Part shown: positions 17,555 to 28,458 of the stretch, in pieces | How the letters are laid out: every line of letters begins with the position of its first letter | Numbering within the stretch: position 1 is the first letter of the stretch | Origin: Pseudoalteromonas espejiana DSM 9414 | GTDB taxonomy: Bacteria; Pseudomonadota; Gammaproteobacteria; Enterobacterales; Alteromonadaceae | Direction of reading: 5' to 3' | Length of the DNA stretch: 64,000 bases | NCBI RefSeq assembly: GCF_002221525.1 | Contig: NZ_CP011029.1 | Coordinates: forward strand, 434,001-498,000 | Made by a program: the position numbers and the translations under genes | Notes under the pieces: model-generated | Told to the model about the DNA's origin: nothing | Seen by the model: only the letters and a program-made list of their open reading frames with translations | Database searches by the model: none

Positions 17555-18010
17555 TTATAAAGTGGGAGTGACCCACATAACACCTACCTCTTTTTTTATT
17601 ACCATTACCTCAGTACCGGCACTGATTGGTTGCTTGCTTTTTAGGTGCCAGTTAATGCCTGAGTATTGATATAAAACTTCACTCTGTGGTGATAAATCGG
17701 TTTGTAGAATAAAAGTAAGTTCAGCAAAGTCACTATTTATCTGTTTCTTATCAACATGTTCCTGCATACGCTTAAGTGGCTTCCATAATACAAGCGCTAA
17801 ACTAGTGGTGGCGATTGTATTACTCCAAAGTGCAGTAGGTAGGGTATCTGGTAAGATACCCATTGACATCATAAGACCGGTTGAGAACAATGAGAGGCCT
17901 AAAAAAAGCAGAATAATTGTAGAAAGTCCTAATACTGCTACTTCAATAATTAATGCAATTATACCGAACACCATAAGCGCTTGAGGTAAGTTTTGCGTAA
18001 TTAGCTCCAT
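17555..18010 (-). CDS. NfeD family membrane protein
   Basis: 151 residues: two to three N-terminal membrane helices (about 12-50 and 60-80) and a C-terminal OB-fold domain ending GTEVMVIKKEVGVMWVTP, typical of short NfeD proteins (NfeD1b/YbbK-partner type). NfeD proteins act with the SPFH protein encoded directly upstream (30-base gap) in membrane microdomains or membrane protein quality control. Confidence 0.85.
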   Translation of the reverse strand: MELITQNLPQALMVFGIIALIIEVAVLGLSTIILLFLGLSLFSTGLMMSMGILPDTLPTALWSNTIATTSLALVLWKPLKRMQEHVDKKQINSDFAELTFILQTDLSPQSEVLYQYSGINWHLKSKQPISAGTEVMVIKKEVGVMWVTPTL

Positions 18011-18040
18011 ATTTACTCCTGGTGTTACTTAACTTCTGCT

Positions 18041-18997
18041 TTATTGAAATTTCTGGTTTTTATTTAATGTATTAATGATGGACATACCTTGAGCTACTAA
18101 CGAGCTAGCATCCGTAGCGTTATCAGGTAAGAGTACAACAGAAGACTCTTTAGCAATCGCTTCTTTAGCGGCTATCGCTTTTGTTGCGAGGTCGAGTTGA
18201 ATTGCTTTTTGACCTTGCTCAGTATCTGCGGCGGCACCTACCTCTCGAAGTGCATCAGCTTGTGCTTCCGCTACAGCAATAATTGCTTTTGCTTCACCTT
18301 CTGCACGAAGTATTTGCTCTGCTTTTTCTGCCTCAGCAGCGAGTACTTGCGCTTGTTTTTTACCTTCAGCTACATTGATATTTGCTTGGCGATCGCCTTC
18401 AGATTCTAATATTTGTGCTCGTTTAACCCGTTCAGCCTTCATTTGTGCTTCCATAGCTTCCATTACAGACTGTGGTGGAACAATATCTTTTATTTCATAA
18501 CGAAGAACTTGGATACCCCAAGGTTCTGCAGCTTGGTTTATTGCTGCAACAATATTTGTATTTAATAAATCTCGTTCTTCAAATGTTTTGTCTAATTCCA
18601 TTTTACCCAATTCAGAACGCATTGTAGTTTGCGAAAGTTGTGTTACAGCAAATACATAGTCATCTACACCATATGTAGCTTTGTATGGGTCTAGGACACG
18701 AAAGTACAGCACGCCATCAACGATAAGCGATATGTTATCTTTAGTAATAGCTGACTGAGATGGAACATCTTGCGCTTGCTCTTTTAAACTACGGTCAGCG
18801 GCTATGCGATCTATAAATGGTACAATAAAATTAAGGCCAGCCTCTTTGGTCGATTGGTACTTACCAAAACGTTCAATCAGCCAAGCTCGATTCTGAGGAA
18901 CAAATTTAACACTGCTTTTTAAAAGAACAATTACAAAAATAAGTAAAAATGCTTCAACAGTAAATACCATATTAAGTATTTGAGTGATTGGGTCCAT
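18041..18997 (-). CDS. SPFH/stomatin-like membrane protease-associated protein
   Basis: 318 residues. One N-terminal membrane helix (about 9-26) is followed by the SPFH (band 7) domain with the signature VPQNRAWLIERFGKY, then a long coiled-coil rich in Ala/Glu/Lys (about 190-260). It matches the QmcA/stomatin group in length and motifs. It is paired with nfeD downstream in an operon, the usual arrangement. It likely forms ring or cage oligomers at the inner membrane. Confidence 0.9.
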   Translation of the reverse strand: MDPITQILNMVFTVEAFLLIFVIVLLKSSVKFVPQNRAWLIERFGKYQSTKEAGLNFIVPFIDRIAADRSLKEQAQDVPSQSAITKDNISLIVDGVLYFRVLDPYKATYGVDDYVFAVTQLSQTTMRSELGKMELDKTFEERDLLNTNIVAAINQAAEPWGIQVLRYEIKDIVPPQSVMEAMEAQMKAERVKRAQILESEGDRQANINVAEGKKQAQVLAAEAEKAEQILRAEGEAKAIIAVAEAQADALREVGAAADTEQGQKAIQLDLATKAIAAKEAIAKESSVVLLPDNATDASSLVAQGMSIINTLNKNQKFQ

Positions 18998-19102
18998 CTA
19001 AAAATTCCTTATAGTAATTAGTGGCTGAGTGGTTGTATTGTTTATAATTTCAGCTTGTATAGATTATCACTACTTAATTTTTCGCACCAGTGAAAGTGTA
19101 TT

Positions 19103-20554
19103 TTATGAACTGCTATTATATTGGCATACTTTATTACGGCCAGTTTCCTTCGCTTGGTATAGTGCTTTGTCGGCACGGTTTATAAAACATTGTGGAGTGG
19201 TGTTTTTATCCGGTGTTATGCAATAGTACCCAATGCTTAATGTAAGTAGTTTCTCTATAGATGAGCTTTTATGTGTAATAGCAGCATCTTTAATTGCTTG
19301 TTGAATAAGCGCTGTAAATTGATGGCAGTGCTCTGCATTTGTTGATGGGAGAATAATCGCAAATTCCTCTCCGCCGTATCGAGCTGCCAAATCGCCCTGA
19401 CGACGGCATTGCGACTGCAAAGCGTTCGCTACTTTAATTAAAGCTTCATCTCCTTGTTGGTGACCATAGCTGTCGTTGTAATTTTTAAAAAAGTCTATAT
19501 CGCATATTATTAAGCTTAAAGGTTGGTTTGACCTTGCGCAGCGCTTTATTTCACACTCGAGTGTAAGGTCAAAGCAGCGTCTGTTAGCGATATTAGTTAG
19601 GCTGTCGGTGTTTACCAACTCGTTTAATTTTTGATTTGCAGTAATGAGTTGTAATTGAATTGATTGCAGCTCAGCTTTATAGCTGAGGTTTTTAAGTGCA
19701 TTAGCAATGATTTCTCCAACAAGTTTTAGGCGTATCAAATCTCTTTCTGACCAGCGGCGTTTTTGTTCAACACAATCGCAGCCTATAAATCCAATAAGTT
19801 TGTTATCAAATCGAAGGCCAATACATAAAACAGACTTAATTTTTTGTAATTTAAATTCTCGCTTTTCTGCTCTTGCTTGTTCTGGTAAATCATTCACATC
19901 ATTTGTTTTAAAAAGATGCGCGGTGTTCATTAAACTAAAAAAATATGGCAGTTCTGACTTGGGTAAGTTTTGTAAACGCGCTTTAAATGGTTTAATCCCT
20001 TTATTAACCCACTCATGGGTATTTGAAATGGTGGTGTTTTCATCATTAAAAGTAAAAATATAGGCGCGATCAGCATTACACACCGTCCCAATAGCACACA
20101 AAGCGTGTTCAATATATTGGTCCACCTTATCATTTTGAATATCGATTAAATCAGTGGAAATCTCAGAGATGATTTTGTCAAAATTACTATCTGTACTTTC
20201 ATCACGCTCAACCGCTTCTAAACTCACTAATGAGAGTGTTTTAGAAAAGCGTACAAGCTTAATTTTTTGCAAATACTGCTCATTATCTACTTCTACTATG
20301 ACCCGGGCGCTAGAGTTTGGTGTTATATAAGTACTAAATAATTCGTCAATACTGACACTTATTTTACTTAGTGGATTTATAAATGTGACATTACTAAATG
20401 CATTTCTGCTTAGATGATGTTGATCATTTATCCCCAACAGTTTTTGCGCGGGGGTATTTAAGCTTAGGCTTTGTGTTTCGCTATTACATAAAATAATAGG
20501 GCAGGGAAACGCTTTTACTGTATCCCAAAAGTGTGCAGCTGAGTTTAAACTCAC
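19103..20554 (-). CDS. Diguanylate cyclase with GAF sensor
   Basis: 483 residues without membrane helices. An N-terminal PAS-like region (about 10-60) is followed by a GAF domain (about 140-290) and a GGDEF domain (about 310-475). The active-site motif is GGEEF, and the product-inhibition I-site RQGD sits exactly five residues before it. It should therefore make cyclic di-GMP and be feedback controlled. The ligand is unknown. It is followed by the SPFH/NfeD operon on the same strand and is divergent from the CDF transporter. Confidence 0.9.
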   Translation of the reverse strand: MSLNSAAHFWDTVKAFPCPIILCNSETQSLSLNTPAQKLLGINDQHHLSRNAFSNVTFINPLSKISVSIDELFSTYITPNSSARVIVEVDNEQYLQKIKLVRFSKTLSLVSLEAVERDESTDSNFDKIISEISTDLIDIQNDKVDQYIEHALCAIGTVCNADRAYIFTFNDENTTISNTHEWVNKGIKPFKARLQNLPKSELPYFFSLMNTAHLFKTNDVNDLPEQARAEKREFKLQKIKSVLCIGLRFDNKLIGFIGCDCVEQKRRWSERDLIRLKLVGEIIANALKNLSYKAELQSIQLQLITANQKLNELVNTDSLTNIANRRCFDLTLECEIKRCARSNQPLSLIICDIDFFKNYNDSYGHQQGDEALIKVANALQSQCRRQGDLAARYGGEEFAIILPSTNAEHCHQFTALIQQAIKDAAITHKSSSIEKLLTLSIGYYCITPDKNTTPQCFINRADKALYQAKETGRNKVCQYNSSS

Positions 20555-20757
20555 TATTTATAAACCTCAAATAACTGTTTCGACAATATTTTTATCTTAT
20601 TAAATACTTTTAGTACAGTTTTGTGATTTTTACTAAGTTTTTGATGCGTAAAAAGCTGCAACGTATTATAATTTGATACTCTATATCATTACTCTTCCCT
20701 TATTAAGTCAAACACAGGCTTTATTGTTGCTTTAAGTATAGGTTGTTCACGCTTTTC

Positions 20758-21654
20758 ATGACAGAAATCACGACACACGAGGCTTCGCGCCGCCGTTTAT
20801 TAATAGCGCTGTCTATTACATGTTCGTTTATGGTTATTCAGTTAATTGGCGCATATTACGCTAATTCACTCGCAGTACTGGCTGATGCAGGGCATTTATT
20901 TGTACATAATAGCTCACTTTTTATTGCGCTTATTGCATCGAGCTTAGCAATACATTTTGCTAAAACTTATAACGATGGACATCAGCGCGCAGAGCTAATA
21001 GGTGGATTGATAAATGGCGTATTATATTTAGCAATCAGCCTCGTTATTTTATATGAAGGTGTTGATCGTATTTCCCATCATAACGATGGCCATGACCTAG
21101 CTATCAATAGCTTTTTAATGTCGAGTATTGCCTCTGTTGGTTTTTTATTTCATGGTGCTGCTGCATGGGTGTTATATAAAGGGCGAAAAGCGAGTATTAA
21201 TGTTTACGCGGTGTTTTTACATTCGTTCTTCGACATTCTATCTACAATTTCTACCTTTATAGCAGGCGTACTTATATACCTAACTGATTGGAATATTATT
21301 GATATTCTTTCAAGTATGCTTATTGCCTCGTTTGTTTTATTTACTGGTCTTAAAGTTATTTCTAGCTGCATTAAAGGGCTTTTTGCGAGCAATGCAAAAT
21401 TACCTAAAGTGAGTGATATTGAAGCCGCTATTACTAAAATGGAGCATGTACATAACGTACATAACGTGACTGTAGTTAGAAAAGATGAAGCTGTAGTAGT
21501 TGGTGCTCATGTTGTATTAAAACAGCATTGTACGATTGAAAAACACGACGAAGCATGCCGACAAAAAGTCGAAAAGCTTCTTGCTGGGCGCTTTAATGTT
21601 AAAAGTAGCGTGTTGCAAATTGAAAGCCATGACTCTCATCACGTTCATAGTTAG
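20758..21654 (+). CDS. Cation diffusion facilitator (Zn/Cd/Co efflux)
   Basis: About 298 residues with six membrane helices. The metal site of CDF transporters is present: LADAGHLFVHN in helix 2 and FLHSFFDILST in helix 5 (H/D pairs). A C-terminal ferredoxin-like cytoplasmic domain with His residues follows (HVHNVHNVTV, ending HDSHHVHS). It exports divalent cations, most likely zinc, by proton antiport. ATG 20758 is chosen; a TTG at 20743 would add five residues, and neither has a strong ribosome site. It is divergent from the GGDEF gene. Confidence 0.88.
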   Translation: MTEITTHEASRRRLLIALSITCSFMVIQLIGAYYANSLAVLADAGHLFVHNSSLFIALIASSLAIHFAKTYNDGHQRAELIGGLINGVLYLAISLVILYEGVDRISHHNDGHDLAINSFLMSSIASVGFLFHGAAAWVLYKGRKASINVYAVFLHSFFDILSTISTFIAGVLIYLTDWNIIDILSSMLIASFVLFTGLKVISSCIKGLFASNAKLPKVSDIEAAITKMEHVHNVHNVTVVRKDEAVVVGAHVVLKQHCTIEKHDEACRQKVEKLLAGRFNVKSSVLQIESHDSHHVHS

Positions 21655-21659
21655 GCTGA

Positions 21660-24600
21660 TTACTCTTTAATTAGCCTACTTATTTGAGCGAGTGTATTTT
21701 CATTTTGCAGTTGCTCAGCGCGCATCGGCTTTGCAAAATAATACCCTTGTAGAACGTGACACCCTAGATTAGCTAAAAATGCTTTTTGCTGGTGGGTTTC
21801 TACACCTTCAGCAATGCAGTATAAATCTAGGTTTTGCGCTAAGGTGTAAATTGTTTTTACAATAGACTCATCGCCTTTGTCGGCGCCTATATTATTTACA
21901 AAACTTTGGTCGATTTTTATTACATCAATCGGAAATTGACTCAAATAGGTGAGCGATGAATACCCCGTTCCAAAATCGTCGAGTAGTAACTTAAACCCTG
22001 CCGCTTTTAGCTTTTTCAGCTGTTTTGCAGCTTTATGCTTATCTTCAAGTAAAATATTTTCGGTGATCTCTAACCTTAATTGAACGGGGGTTACATTATG
22101 TTTAGCGAGTATTTCTATAAGTCTATTGGCTATATTTGCGCGCAAAATATGTTTAGGTGATAAGTTTAACGAAATATAAAAACGAGGGTTTGCACTAAGT
22201 GTTGGGGCAAGTTCAACCAAGGCACGGTTAAGGGCTTGCTCTGTGAGTGTTTCTATTAATCCTGTTTCTTCGGCAATGGGTATAAATAACGCAGGCGATA
22301 CAAATTGCGTTTTATTTTCCCAGCGCATGAGTAACTCTACACCGTTTATAGTTTGCGCTTGGGTATCAACAATTGGCTGATAATGATTAAACAATAACTG
22401 ATCACGCGTTGCATCTTTTAAGTCATTTTCTAAAATCAATTTTTGTTTTATTTTTTCATTCATTGACTCATTAAAAAACTTATAACCGTTTCTGCCGGCT
22501 TGCTTTGCATGCATCATTGCTACGTCGGCATTTCTTATTAAAATATCTGTGGTGGTTGCGTCGTCAGGAAATAAGGCAACCCCGATACTCGCAGAAATAT
22601 TAATTGAGAAATCTTCAATGGTTACTTTATTAGCAAGTTCATCGCTCAATTTATTAACTGTTTCTTTAAGGAATGTTAGTTCAGTAACCTGTTCAATCAA
22701 TACTAAAAACTCGTCGCCACTTTGACGGCCTAACAACGTTTTATTGGGCAGTATGGCATTCACTCTTTGGGTTATATTACACAGAAGCTGGTCGCCTACG
22801 GCGTGACCAAATGTATCATTAACCGGTTTAAACTTATCTAGATCAATAAAGAGTAATGCGCAGTGAGCATTATTTTTTTGTGCATTTTTAATGGCTTTAC
22901 TGATGTTTTGATACATTAAGCTGCGGTTAGGTAAGTGCGTTAAAGGGTCGTAATTGGCTAAATAACGCAGCTCATTTTCGGCCTTTTTTTGCTCTGTTAA
23001 ATCTGAAATAACAATAACATAGTAACTAATGGCATCGTCATCGCGTGTGATGGCTGTTGCACTGATATGTACAGGGTGATTTTGACTAAGGTTGGTTTTT
23101 ATATATGTGTCAGTGCGCCAGTTTTCTCGGGGTTTGAGAGACCTTAAAGTGTGCGCTATTTGTTTACATTGCGTCTTGCCTATCGCTTTTAAAAATACCT
23201 TTGTACTTAACGCAGAATCGTTTTTATAAGAGAAGGTTTTAATAAAGCTATTATTCGCCGAAAAAGGCAGCATGTTATTATCTAATATAAGAAGCCAGTC
23301 GTTTATTTGGCCAAATGCTTCACCTAAAATACTGGCTTGCTGCTCATTAGCCCGCTGCTCGGTAATATTTGTATAAATACCTGATACATATAAAGGCGTT
23401 TGTGTATCTTCATCTAAAATAACTTGCCCAAGGTCTTGGTACCACAACCAATGCCCTTGCTGATGCTGCAAACGATAAGTTGCTTGCCAATGTGTAGTCT
23501 CAGTTTGCTGTAAATCCCCGAGCCAATATGCTTCTATTCTTGGCCTGTCTTCGGGGTGAATCAACGCGAGATAGCGGTTAATAGGAATACGGGGAGGTAG
23601 GTTGGTATAGCCTAGCTCTTCTCCTCGGTTAGTATTTACGGTGTCGTCTTTATAGTGATAATCCCAAATTCCACTTTTATTGTTACTTAAAGCAAGCTCA
23701 GTTTGTTTTTGAGATTGTAGTGTTTCGTAGTGAGCATGGGCTATCGCAATTTGTCGGCTGCGGTACTGCCAAAAAATTAAGCATAAAATAGATAACGTTA
23801 TTAAAAAGTATGCCGTGTACGCATAAGGTGAAAACCAAGCAGCATGTTTAACTTCAAACTCTATAGATGTAGGCTCTGACATTTTTTTATCATTTAAGTT
23901 ATATGATTGAGCACTCAGCGTGTAAGTACCAGGCTGCAACTTGGTAAAAAATATCTTGTTTGAGGTGAGGTTGTTGTAATTCAGTGGTGTTGGCCCCTCT
24001 AAAGTTACTCTATAGCGTGTGTTATTAATATTATTAAAGTCGAAGTTCGAAAAACTAAATTCTAAACCCATATCATCGTTATTTAATATTAACGGCTCAA
24101 TATTAAACTTATCGGGAAAATATTTTAAGTCTTTTGAAAGCAAGGTTACGTTAGTAATGTGTGTATTAACCACCATGTTGCTGGCATTGTTAGTAAACTC
24201 TTTTGGATCAATAGATACTGTGCCATAGCTGGTGCCAAACATTAATTTTTGGTTATTGAGTTTAATGGCACCTAATGGCGTGAACTGGTTCACTGCAAGG
24301 CCGTCTTTTACAGTAAAGGCTCTAAGAGACTGTGTGCTTATGTCAATTCGGTACAAGCCATTTTTACTACTAAACCAAATATTGCCATATTGGTCTGGCT
24401 CAAATGCATAAATAGATTCGGTTTGTAGCCCTTTACCAATATTAAAATGATATTTTTTTTCGTAGCTTTTGGCATTAAGCCCAACTAAACCTTCGCTCGT
24501 TGTTGCTAGCCATAAAGTATTGTTATTATCTATAATCCAATTTTCTACCGTGTGGTAATTTTTGTCATTACTTTTAGCCGTTTGGTAAATTTGTGTTAGC

Positions 24601-26162
24601 TTGCCCGAGGCTTCGTTATAGCGATAAAAGTGTGAGGAAGTACTTAGCAATAACTCATTTGGGTGTGAGGACAACGGCTTATGAAATGTGTAGGCTTTTA
24701 ACGGGTCTGTGTGCGCTTTCAAATCTTTAATAACACGTGTTACGCCTGATTTTCCATCGTAAATAAAAAAATTATCATCGGTGAAAAAGGCGAAGGTGTC
24801 ATCGGCTATTTCGGCTAGGCCGTAAATATCAGTTTTATTATTAAAAGTACTGTTTAAATCTTTTTTTAAAACCTCTTTCCCAGAGTTTTTATCAAATAAA
24901 GTTAATTCGTAATAACGAACAAGCCACAAATAATCTGAGTTTTCGGTTAAATGTGCTTCGTGAATATCGTAAACGGCATGCTCTCCATACACCGCTTTTG
25001 GGTCATCAGATTTCAAAAAATAGAGTGTCTGGTTATTTTTATTATGTGCAAGTCCATTATCGGTGCCATACCAAATGGAGCCGTCTGTGTCTTGATATAT
25101 GGTGTTTATAAAGTTATTTTCAGGTAGGGTGGTTTTTTCAAATCGCCTGGTATGAATAGACCAAGTTAAAGCACCTTGAGTACGGGAAGCGAGCCAAAAA
25201 ACCCCCGTTTTATCAACCATTACATCATTTATGGTATTTTCAGTAATGTTGTATTTACTTTGATCAAAGCTAAGTACTAACTCGGTTTTGTTATCTGCTC
25301 TGTAATATTCGAAAAGACCTTGTTCGGTGGCTATAAATTCTCCATAAGGCGTGTTTACGTAATCCCAAATGTTATAGCTTGGTATAATATTAATTGCAGT
25401 GTTTTTGTAATCTAAAGTGTGATTATTATCATAGCCAATTAAGTACATACCCTCTACCGTACCAACAAGTAAACCCATCTCTTTATCAATAGCTAAAAAC
25501 TTGACGTTATTATTATCGGCGTTTTGATTATGGGGTTGCTGCAGAGCAAGTTTTAACAACTCACTGGTTGTTAAACCATACTGATAAAGCCCTTCATGAG
25601 TCCCCAGATAAAGGTTGTTATTAACGTACTCAAAACTTCTAATTATACTTTCATGTTCAAGCTTAATTACTTGGCTAAAGGCATTATTTTTTAAATTAAA
25701 TGAATAAACACTGTTTAATATTGCAAAGAATAAGGTGTCGTCGTGTTGAATAACCGTTTCAATGGGAGCAAAACGCGTATCCTCGTGAGATAAACTGCCG
25801 GTGTATACTTGTTGTGTGTTTAACGTACTTGGGTTTATTAAATAGGCACCTGCGCTTTCGGTAGAGACAAAAATATCGCCATTATGGGTTTTAAATAAAG
25901 TGACAATATAACTTTCATCAAGCGGAGTATTTACACCAAAGGGTTTAACAGTGTAACCATCAAAGCGGTTTAAACCTTGTGCTGTTGCTATCCAAATATA
26001 GCCAATATCGTCTTGTATAATTTGGGTAACATAGCTTTGCGACAGCCCTTCATCAGTTGAAATTCGTTGCAACTGTTGTGCATAGTTTGTAGTGGCAATA
26101 ACACTGGTCGCATATAACATTAAACAAGTAGTAACGAGAACAAACAACTGACTTAAACGCAC
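21660..26162 (-). CDS. Periplasmic propeller sensor with PAS, GGDEF and EAL domains
   Basis: 1500 residues. A signal peptide is followed by two seven-bladed Reg_prop-type propellers (about 40-690, repeats such as DDIGYIWIATAQGLNRFD), a Y_Y_Y domain (about 700-770), a membrane helix (about 775-795) and two PAS domains (about 820-1060). The GGDEF domain (about 1070-1230) has the motif SGDEF in RQSGDEFLVL. The EAL domain (about 1245-1490) has ELL in the EAL position and DDFGTGYSSL. It likely senses an extracellular ligand, perhaps a carbohydrate or other polymer product, and changes c-di-GMP. Which activity dominates is not decidable here. Confidence 0.88.
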   Translation of the reverse strand: MRLSQLFVLVTTCLMLYATSVIATTNYAQQLQRISTDEGLSQSYVTQIIQDDIGYIWIATAQGLNRFDGYTVKPFGVNTPLDESYIVTLFKTHNGDIFVSTESAGAYLINPSTLNTQQVYTGSLSHEDTRFAPIETVIQHDDTLFFAILNSVYSFNLKNNAFSQVIKLEHESIIRSFEYVNNNLYLGTHEGLYQYGLTTSELLKLALQQPHNQNADNNNVKFLAIDKEMGLLVGTVEGMYLIGYDNNHTLDYKNTAINIIPSYNIWDYVNTPYGEFIATEQGLFEYYRADNKTELVLSFDQSKYNITENTINDVMVDKTGVFWLASRTQGALTWSIHTRRFEKTTLPENNFINTIYQDTDGSIWYGTDNGLAHNKNNQTLYFLKSDDPKAVYGEHAVYDIHEAHLTENSDYLWLVRYYELTLFDKNSGKEVLKKDLNSTFNNKTDIYGLAEIADDTFAFFTDDNFFIYDGKSGVTRVIKDLKAHTDPLKAYTFHKPLSSHPNELLLSTSSHFYRYNEASGKLTQIYQTAKSNDKNYHTVENWIIDNNNTLWLATTSEGLVGLNAKSYEKKYHFNIGKGLQTESIYAFEPDQYGNIWFSSKNGLYRIDISTQSLRAFTVKDGLAVNQFTPLGAIKLNNQKLMFGTSYGTVSIDPKEFTNNASNMVVNTHITNVTLLSKDLKYFPDKFNIEPLILNNDDMGLEFSFSNFDFNNINNTRYRVTLEGPTPLNYNNLTSNKIFFTKLQPGTYTLSAQSYNLNDKKMSEPTSIEFEVKHAAWFSPYAYTAYFLITLSILCLIFWQYRSRQIAIAHAHYETLQSQKQTELALSNNKSGIWDYHYKDDTVNTNRGEELGYTNLPPRIPINRYLALIHPEDRPRIEAYWLGDLQQTETTHWQATYRLQHQQGHWLWYQDLGQVILDEDTQTPLYVSGIYTNITEQRANEQQASILGEAFGQINDWLLILDNNMLPFSANNSFIKTFSYKNDSALSTKVFLKAIGKTQCKQIAHTLRSLKPRENWRTDTYIKTNLSQNHPVHISATAITRDDDAISYYVIVISDLTEQKKAENELRYLANYDPLTHLPNRSLMYQNISKAIKNAQKNNAHCALLFIDLDKFKPVNDTFGHAVGDQLLCNITQRVNAILPNKTLLGRQSGDEFLVLIEQVTELTFLKETVNKLSDELANKVTIEDFSINISASIGVALFPDDATTTDILIRNADVAMMHAKQAGRNGYKFFNESMNEKIKQKLILENDLKDATRDQLLFNHYQPIVDTQAQTINGVELLMRWENKTQFVSPALFIPIAEETGLIETLTEQALNRALVELAPTLSANPRFYISLNLSPKHILRANIANRLIEILAKHNVTPVQLRLEITENILLEDKHKAAKQLKKLKAAGFKLLLDDFGTGYSSLTYLSQFPIDVIKIDQSFVNNIGADKGDESIVKTIYTLAQNLDLYCIAEGVETHQQKAFLANLGCHVLQGYYFAKPMRAEQLQNENTLAQISRLIKE

Positions 26163-26327
26163 TAAATTACTCGCTCTAAAACAAATGACTATATTTTCTA
26201 AGTGCTAAATATAGCACATAAATTTACATTTGAATGACAAATAAAGAAAACTAAAATTAGTTGTTTTTAATGGGCTAAACTAAGCTTTCTAGTTATAAAT
26301 AACGATTTACAAGAGTGTGTTCACACA

Positions 26328-26873
26328 ATGAATAATTTAGATGCTCAGCAAAGTATGTTGCTTATTATTGATATTCAAACGAAGTTGTCACCTGCAATTA
26401 ATAACTTTTCATCGTTATTAGATTGTGCGTTAAAACTAGTGCAAGGCAGCAATGTGCTCTCTATTCCAATTATGGTTACTGAGCAATACCCACAAGGTCT
26501 AGGTTTCACTCACCCTTTATTAAAAAAAGAACTCAACCTTAGCGCCTATTTTAATAAAACCCACTTTAGTGCGTGTAACGAACCTGAGTTTTTACAATCA
26601 ATTACTGGTTATGAGCGCCCTGAAGTGGTAGTAATAGGTACGGAGGCGCATGTATGTGTATTACAAACGTGCTTAGATTTATTAGATAAGGGCTTTAAGG
26701 TGGTGATTGCCGCCGATGCTATAGGCTCTCGTAATAAGCGACATAAAAAAATAGCGATTGAACAAATGCGCGACGCGGGGGCAATTATTTCATCTGTAGA
26801 ATCTATTATTTTTCAATGGACAAAAAAAGCGGCGACTTCTAAATTTAAAGAAATTTTAAAAATTATTAAATGA
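26328..26873 (+). CDS. Isochorismatase-family hydrolase
   Basis: A 181-residue cysteine hydrolase. The catalytic triad is visible: Asp in LLIIDIQTKL (about D15), Lys in the FNKTHFSA region and Cys in EAHVCVLQT (about C109), with the cis-peptide segment before it. It resembles YcaC/YecD-like members of unknown substrate. The short palindrome GTGTG-TT-CACAC (26315-26326) lies directly in front of the ATG and could fold over the ribosome site. Confidence 0.82.
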   Translation: MNNLDAQQSMLLIIDIQTKLSPAINNFSSLLDCALKLVQGSNVLSIPIMVTEQYPQGLGFTHPLLKKELNLSAYFNKTHFSACNEPEFLQSITGYERPEVVVIGTEAHVCVLQTCLDLLDKGFKVVIAADAIGSRNKRHKKIAIEQMRDAGAIISSVESIIFQWTKKAATSKFKEILKIIK

Positions 26874-26991
26874 AGTCGTCTGAATATAATTTATAAATTA
26901 ATTGCTTTGTTTTTTGCAATAGTGAGCTTGCAAGCAAATGTGTACGTACAAAGCTTAGTTTTATTTAATTTGAGCTCAGTTAAAGGTGTTT

Positions 26992-28458
26992 ATGTCTAGT
27001 GTAAGCCGGTTATTTACTATTATTTTTAGTTTATTGTTTGTCGAATCAATAGGGATTGGGATTTACTTTGACACCCTGCAACAAGCATTTTTAGTAGGTT
27101 TACCGCTAGGCTTAGTGCCTATTTGGTTGCTCCGCACTCAAGCCGATAACCCTATAACAGGTCATGTTGTTGCAGCCGCAATAATGATGTTTTCGTTTTT
27201 ACATATTCAGCAAGCGTACGGGCTTATAGAAGTACATTTTGAAATATTTATATTAATGGCGATGTTAATAATGTTTGTTAAATGGCAAGTGTTTATAACA
27301 GCCATTATTTTTGTAGCCATTCATCACTTAAGTTTTTATTACCTTCAAACCCAAGGTACGGGTTTTTATGTGTTTGACCCAGATAGGCTGGCTTTTACAA
27401 CGGTACTTATTCACGCAGGATATGCTGTTGTTGAAGTGTTTGTTGCAGGCTACATTGCAAATACTTTACAGCAAGAGCGTAAAGCTGGGCAGTCTTTAAC
27501 TAATGCAACAGAAGGGATAATGCAAGACCCCGAAAAAGTACAGCTTTCGCTGCGAGCAGACGACACTAATAGTAAATCTGTATCCGGTTTTAACACATTA
27601 TTAGAGTATTTATCAGAAGTAATAAAGCAAGTACAAACCCAGTCACTTTCATTGCAAAGTAACTCACAAGAGTTAATAGGTGTTCATGATGAGCTTGCTT
27701 TAGGAGCACAGCAAAGAACACAGCAAACTAACGAAATTGCAGCCTCGGGTGCACAGGTTGCACAAGGCTTTAAGCTGGTAGAGGATGAAAGTGAAATTTT
27801 AAAGCAGCAAGTCGATAATATTACTAAAGCTGCAAATGATGCACTAAATGACGTAATGCAAAGTGATGCTAAAAGTACCGAATTACTAACTTTGCTCAAC
27901 CATACCGAGGAGCAAATAAATCATTTGGTTGCAGCAGGCGATGTAATTTCAAGTTTACTTAATGAAATTTCGGGCATTGCAGAGCAAACAAATTTACTAG
28001 CGCTTAACGCCGCCATTGAAGCCGCTAGGGCAGGTGAGCACGGACGAGGTTTTGCAGTTGTAGCCGATGAAGTGCGCTCGCTTGCGACCAGCAGTAAAGC
28101 AACTACCGACAAAATTAGCTTAACGCTTAAAGACTTAGTTACTAACAGCAAAACCTCAACACAATCTATGAGCCAATGTGTAAATTTTGTGGTTGATTTA
28201 ACGCACATTAGCACCGCAATGAAAGAAAATATAACCACAATGAGTGAGCAAATAAAAGCAGTAAGCCATAGCACTGACTCTGTAGCTCAAGTAGTTGCTG
28301 AGCAGGCTATTAATACCCAACAAATTGCATCAAGCACCGAGCAAATGCATCAAAATCAATATCAAGATACTCAAATTGTTGAACAGTTAACTGCAAAAGT
28401 ACAAATGATAGACGTAAGTATTGATGTGCTAGAGCAAAGCATTGCGAAGTTTAAATAA
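26992..28458 (+). CDS. Methyl-accepting chemotaxis protein with multi-helix N-terminal membrane domain
   Basis: 488 residues. Four to six membrane helices occupy about residues 5-165 with almost no periplasmic domain, so it senses within or at the membrane. The cytoplasmic signalling hairpin includes the highly conserved tip [19 protein letters not shown] and DEVRSLA. I choose ATG 26992, with AAGG (26983-26986) 5 bases upstream, over a GTG at 26986. The last 17 bases overlap the next gene. It lacks an obvious C-terminal CheR/CheB tether pentapeptide. Confidence 0.9.
   Translation: MSSVSRLFTIIFSLLFVESIGIGIYFDTLQQAFLVGLPLGLVPIWLLRTQADNPITGHVVAAAIMMFSFLHIQQAYGLIEVHFEIFILMAMLIMFVKWQVFITAIIFVAIHHLSFYYLQTQGTGFYVFDPDRLAFTTVLIHAGYAVVEVFVAGYIANTLQQERKAGQSLTNATEGIMQDPEKVQLSLRADDTNSKSVSGFNTLLEYLSEVIKQVQTQSLSLQSNSQELIGVHDELALGAQQRTQQTNEIAASGAQVAQGFKLVEDESEILKQQVDNITKAANDALNDVMQSDAKSTELLTLLNHTEEQINHLVAAGDVISSLLNEISGIAEQTNLLALNAAIEAARAGEHGRGFAVVADEVRSLATSSKATTDKISLTLKDLVTNSKTSTQSMSQCVNFVVDLTHISTAMKENITTMSEQIKAVSHSTDSVAQVVAEQAINTQQIASSTEQMHQNQYQDTQIVEQLTAKVQMIDVSIDVLEQSIAKFK

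Noticed and set aside
19029..19226. A 65-codon frame on the plus strand
   Set aside because: It lies mostly over the GGDEF gene 3' end, has no ribosome site and no recognisable motif.
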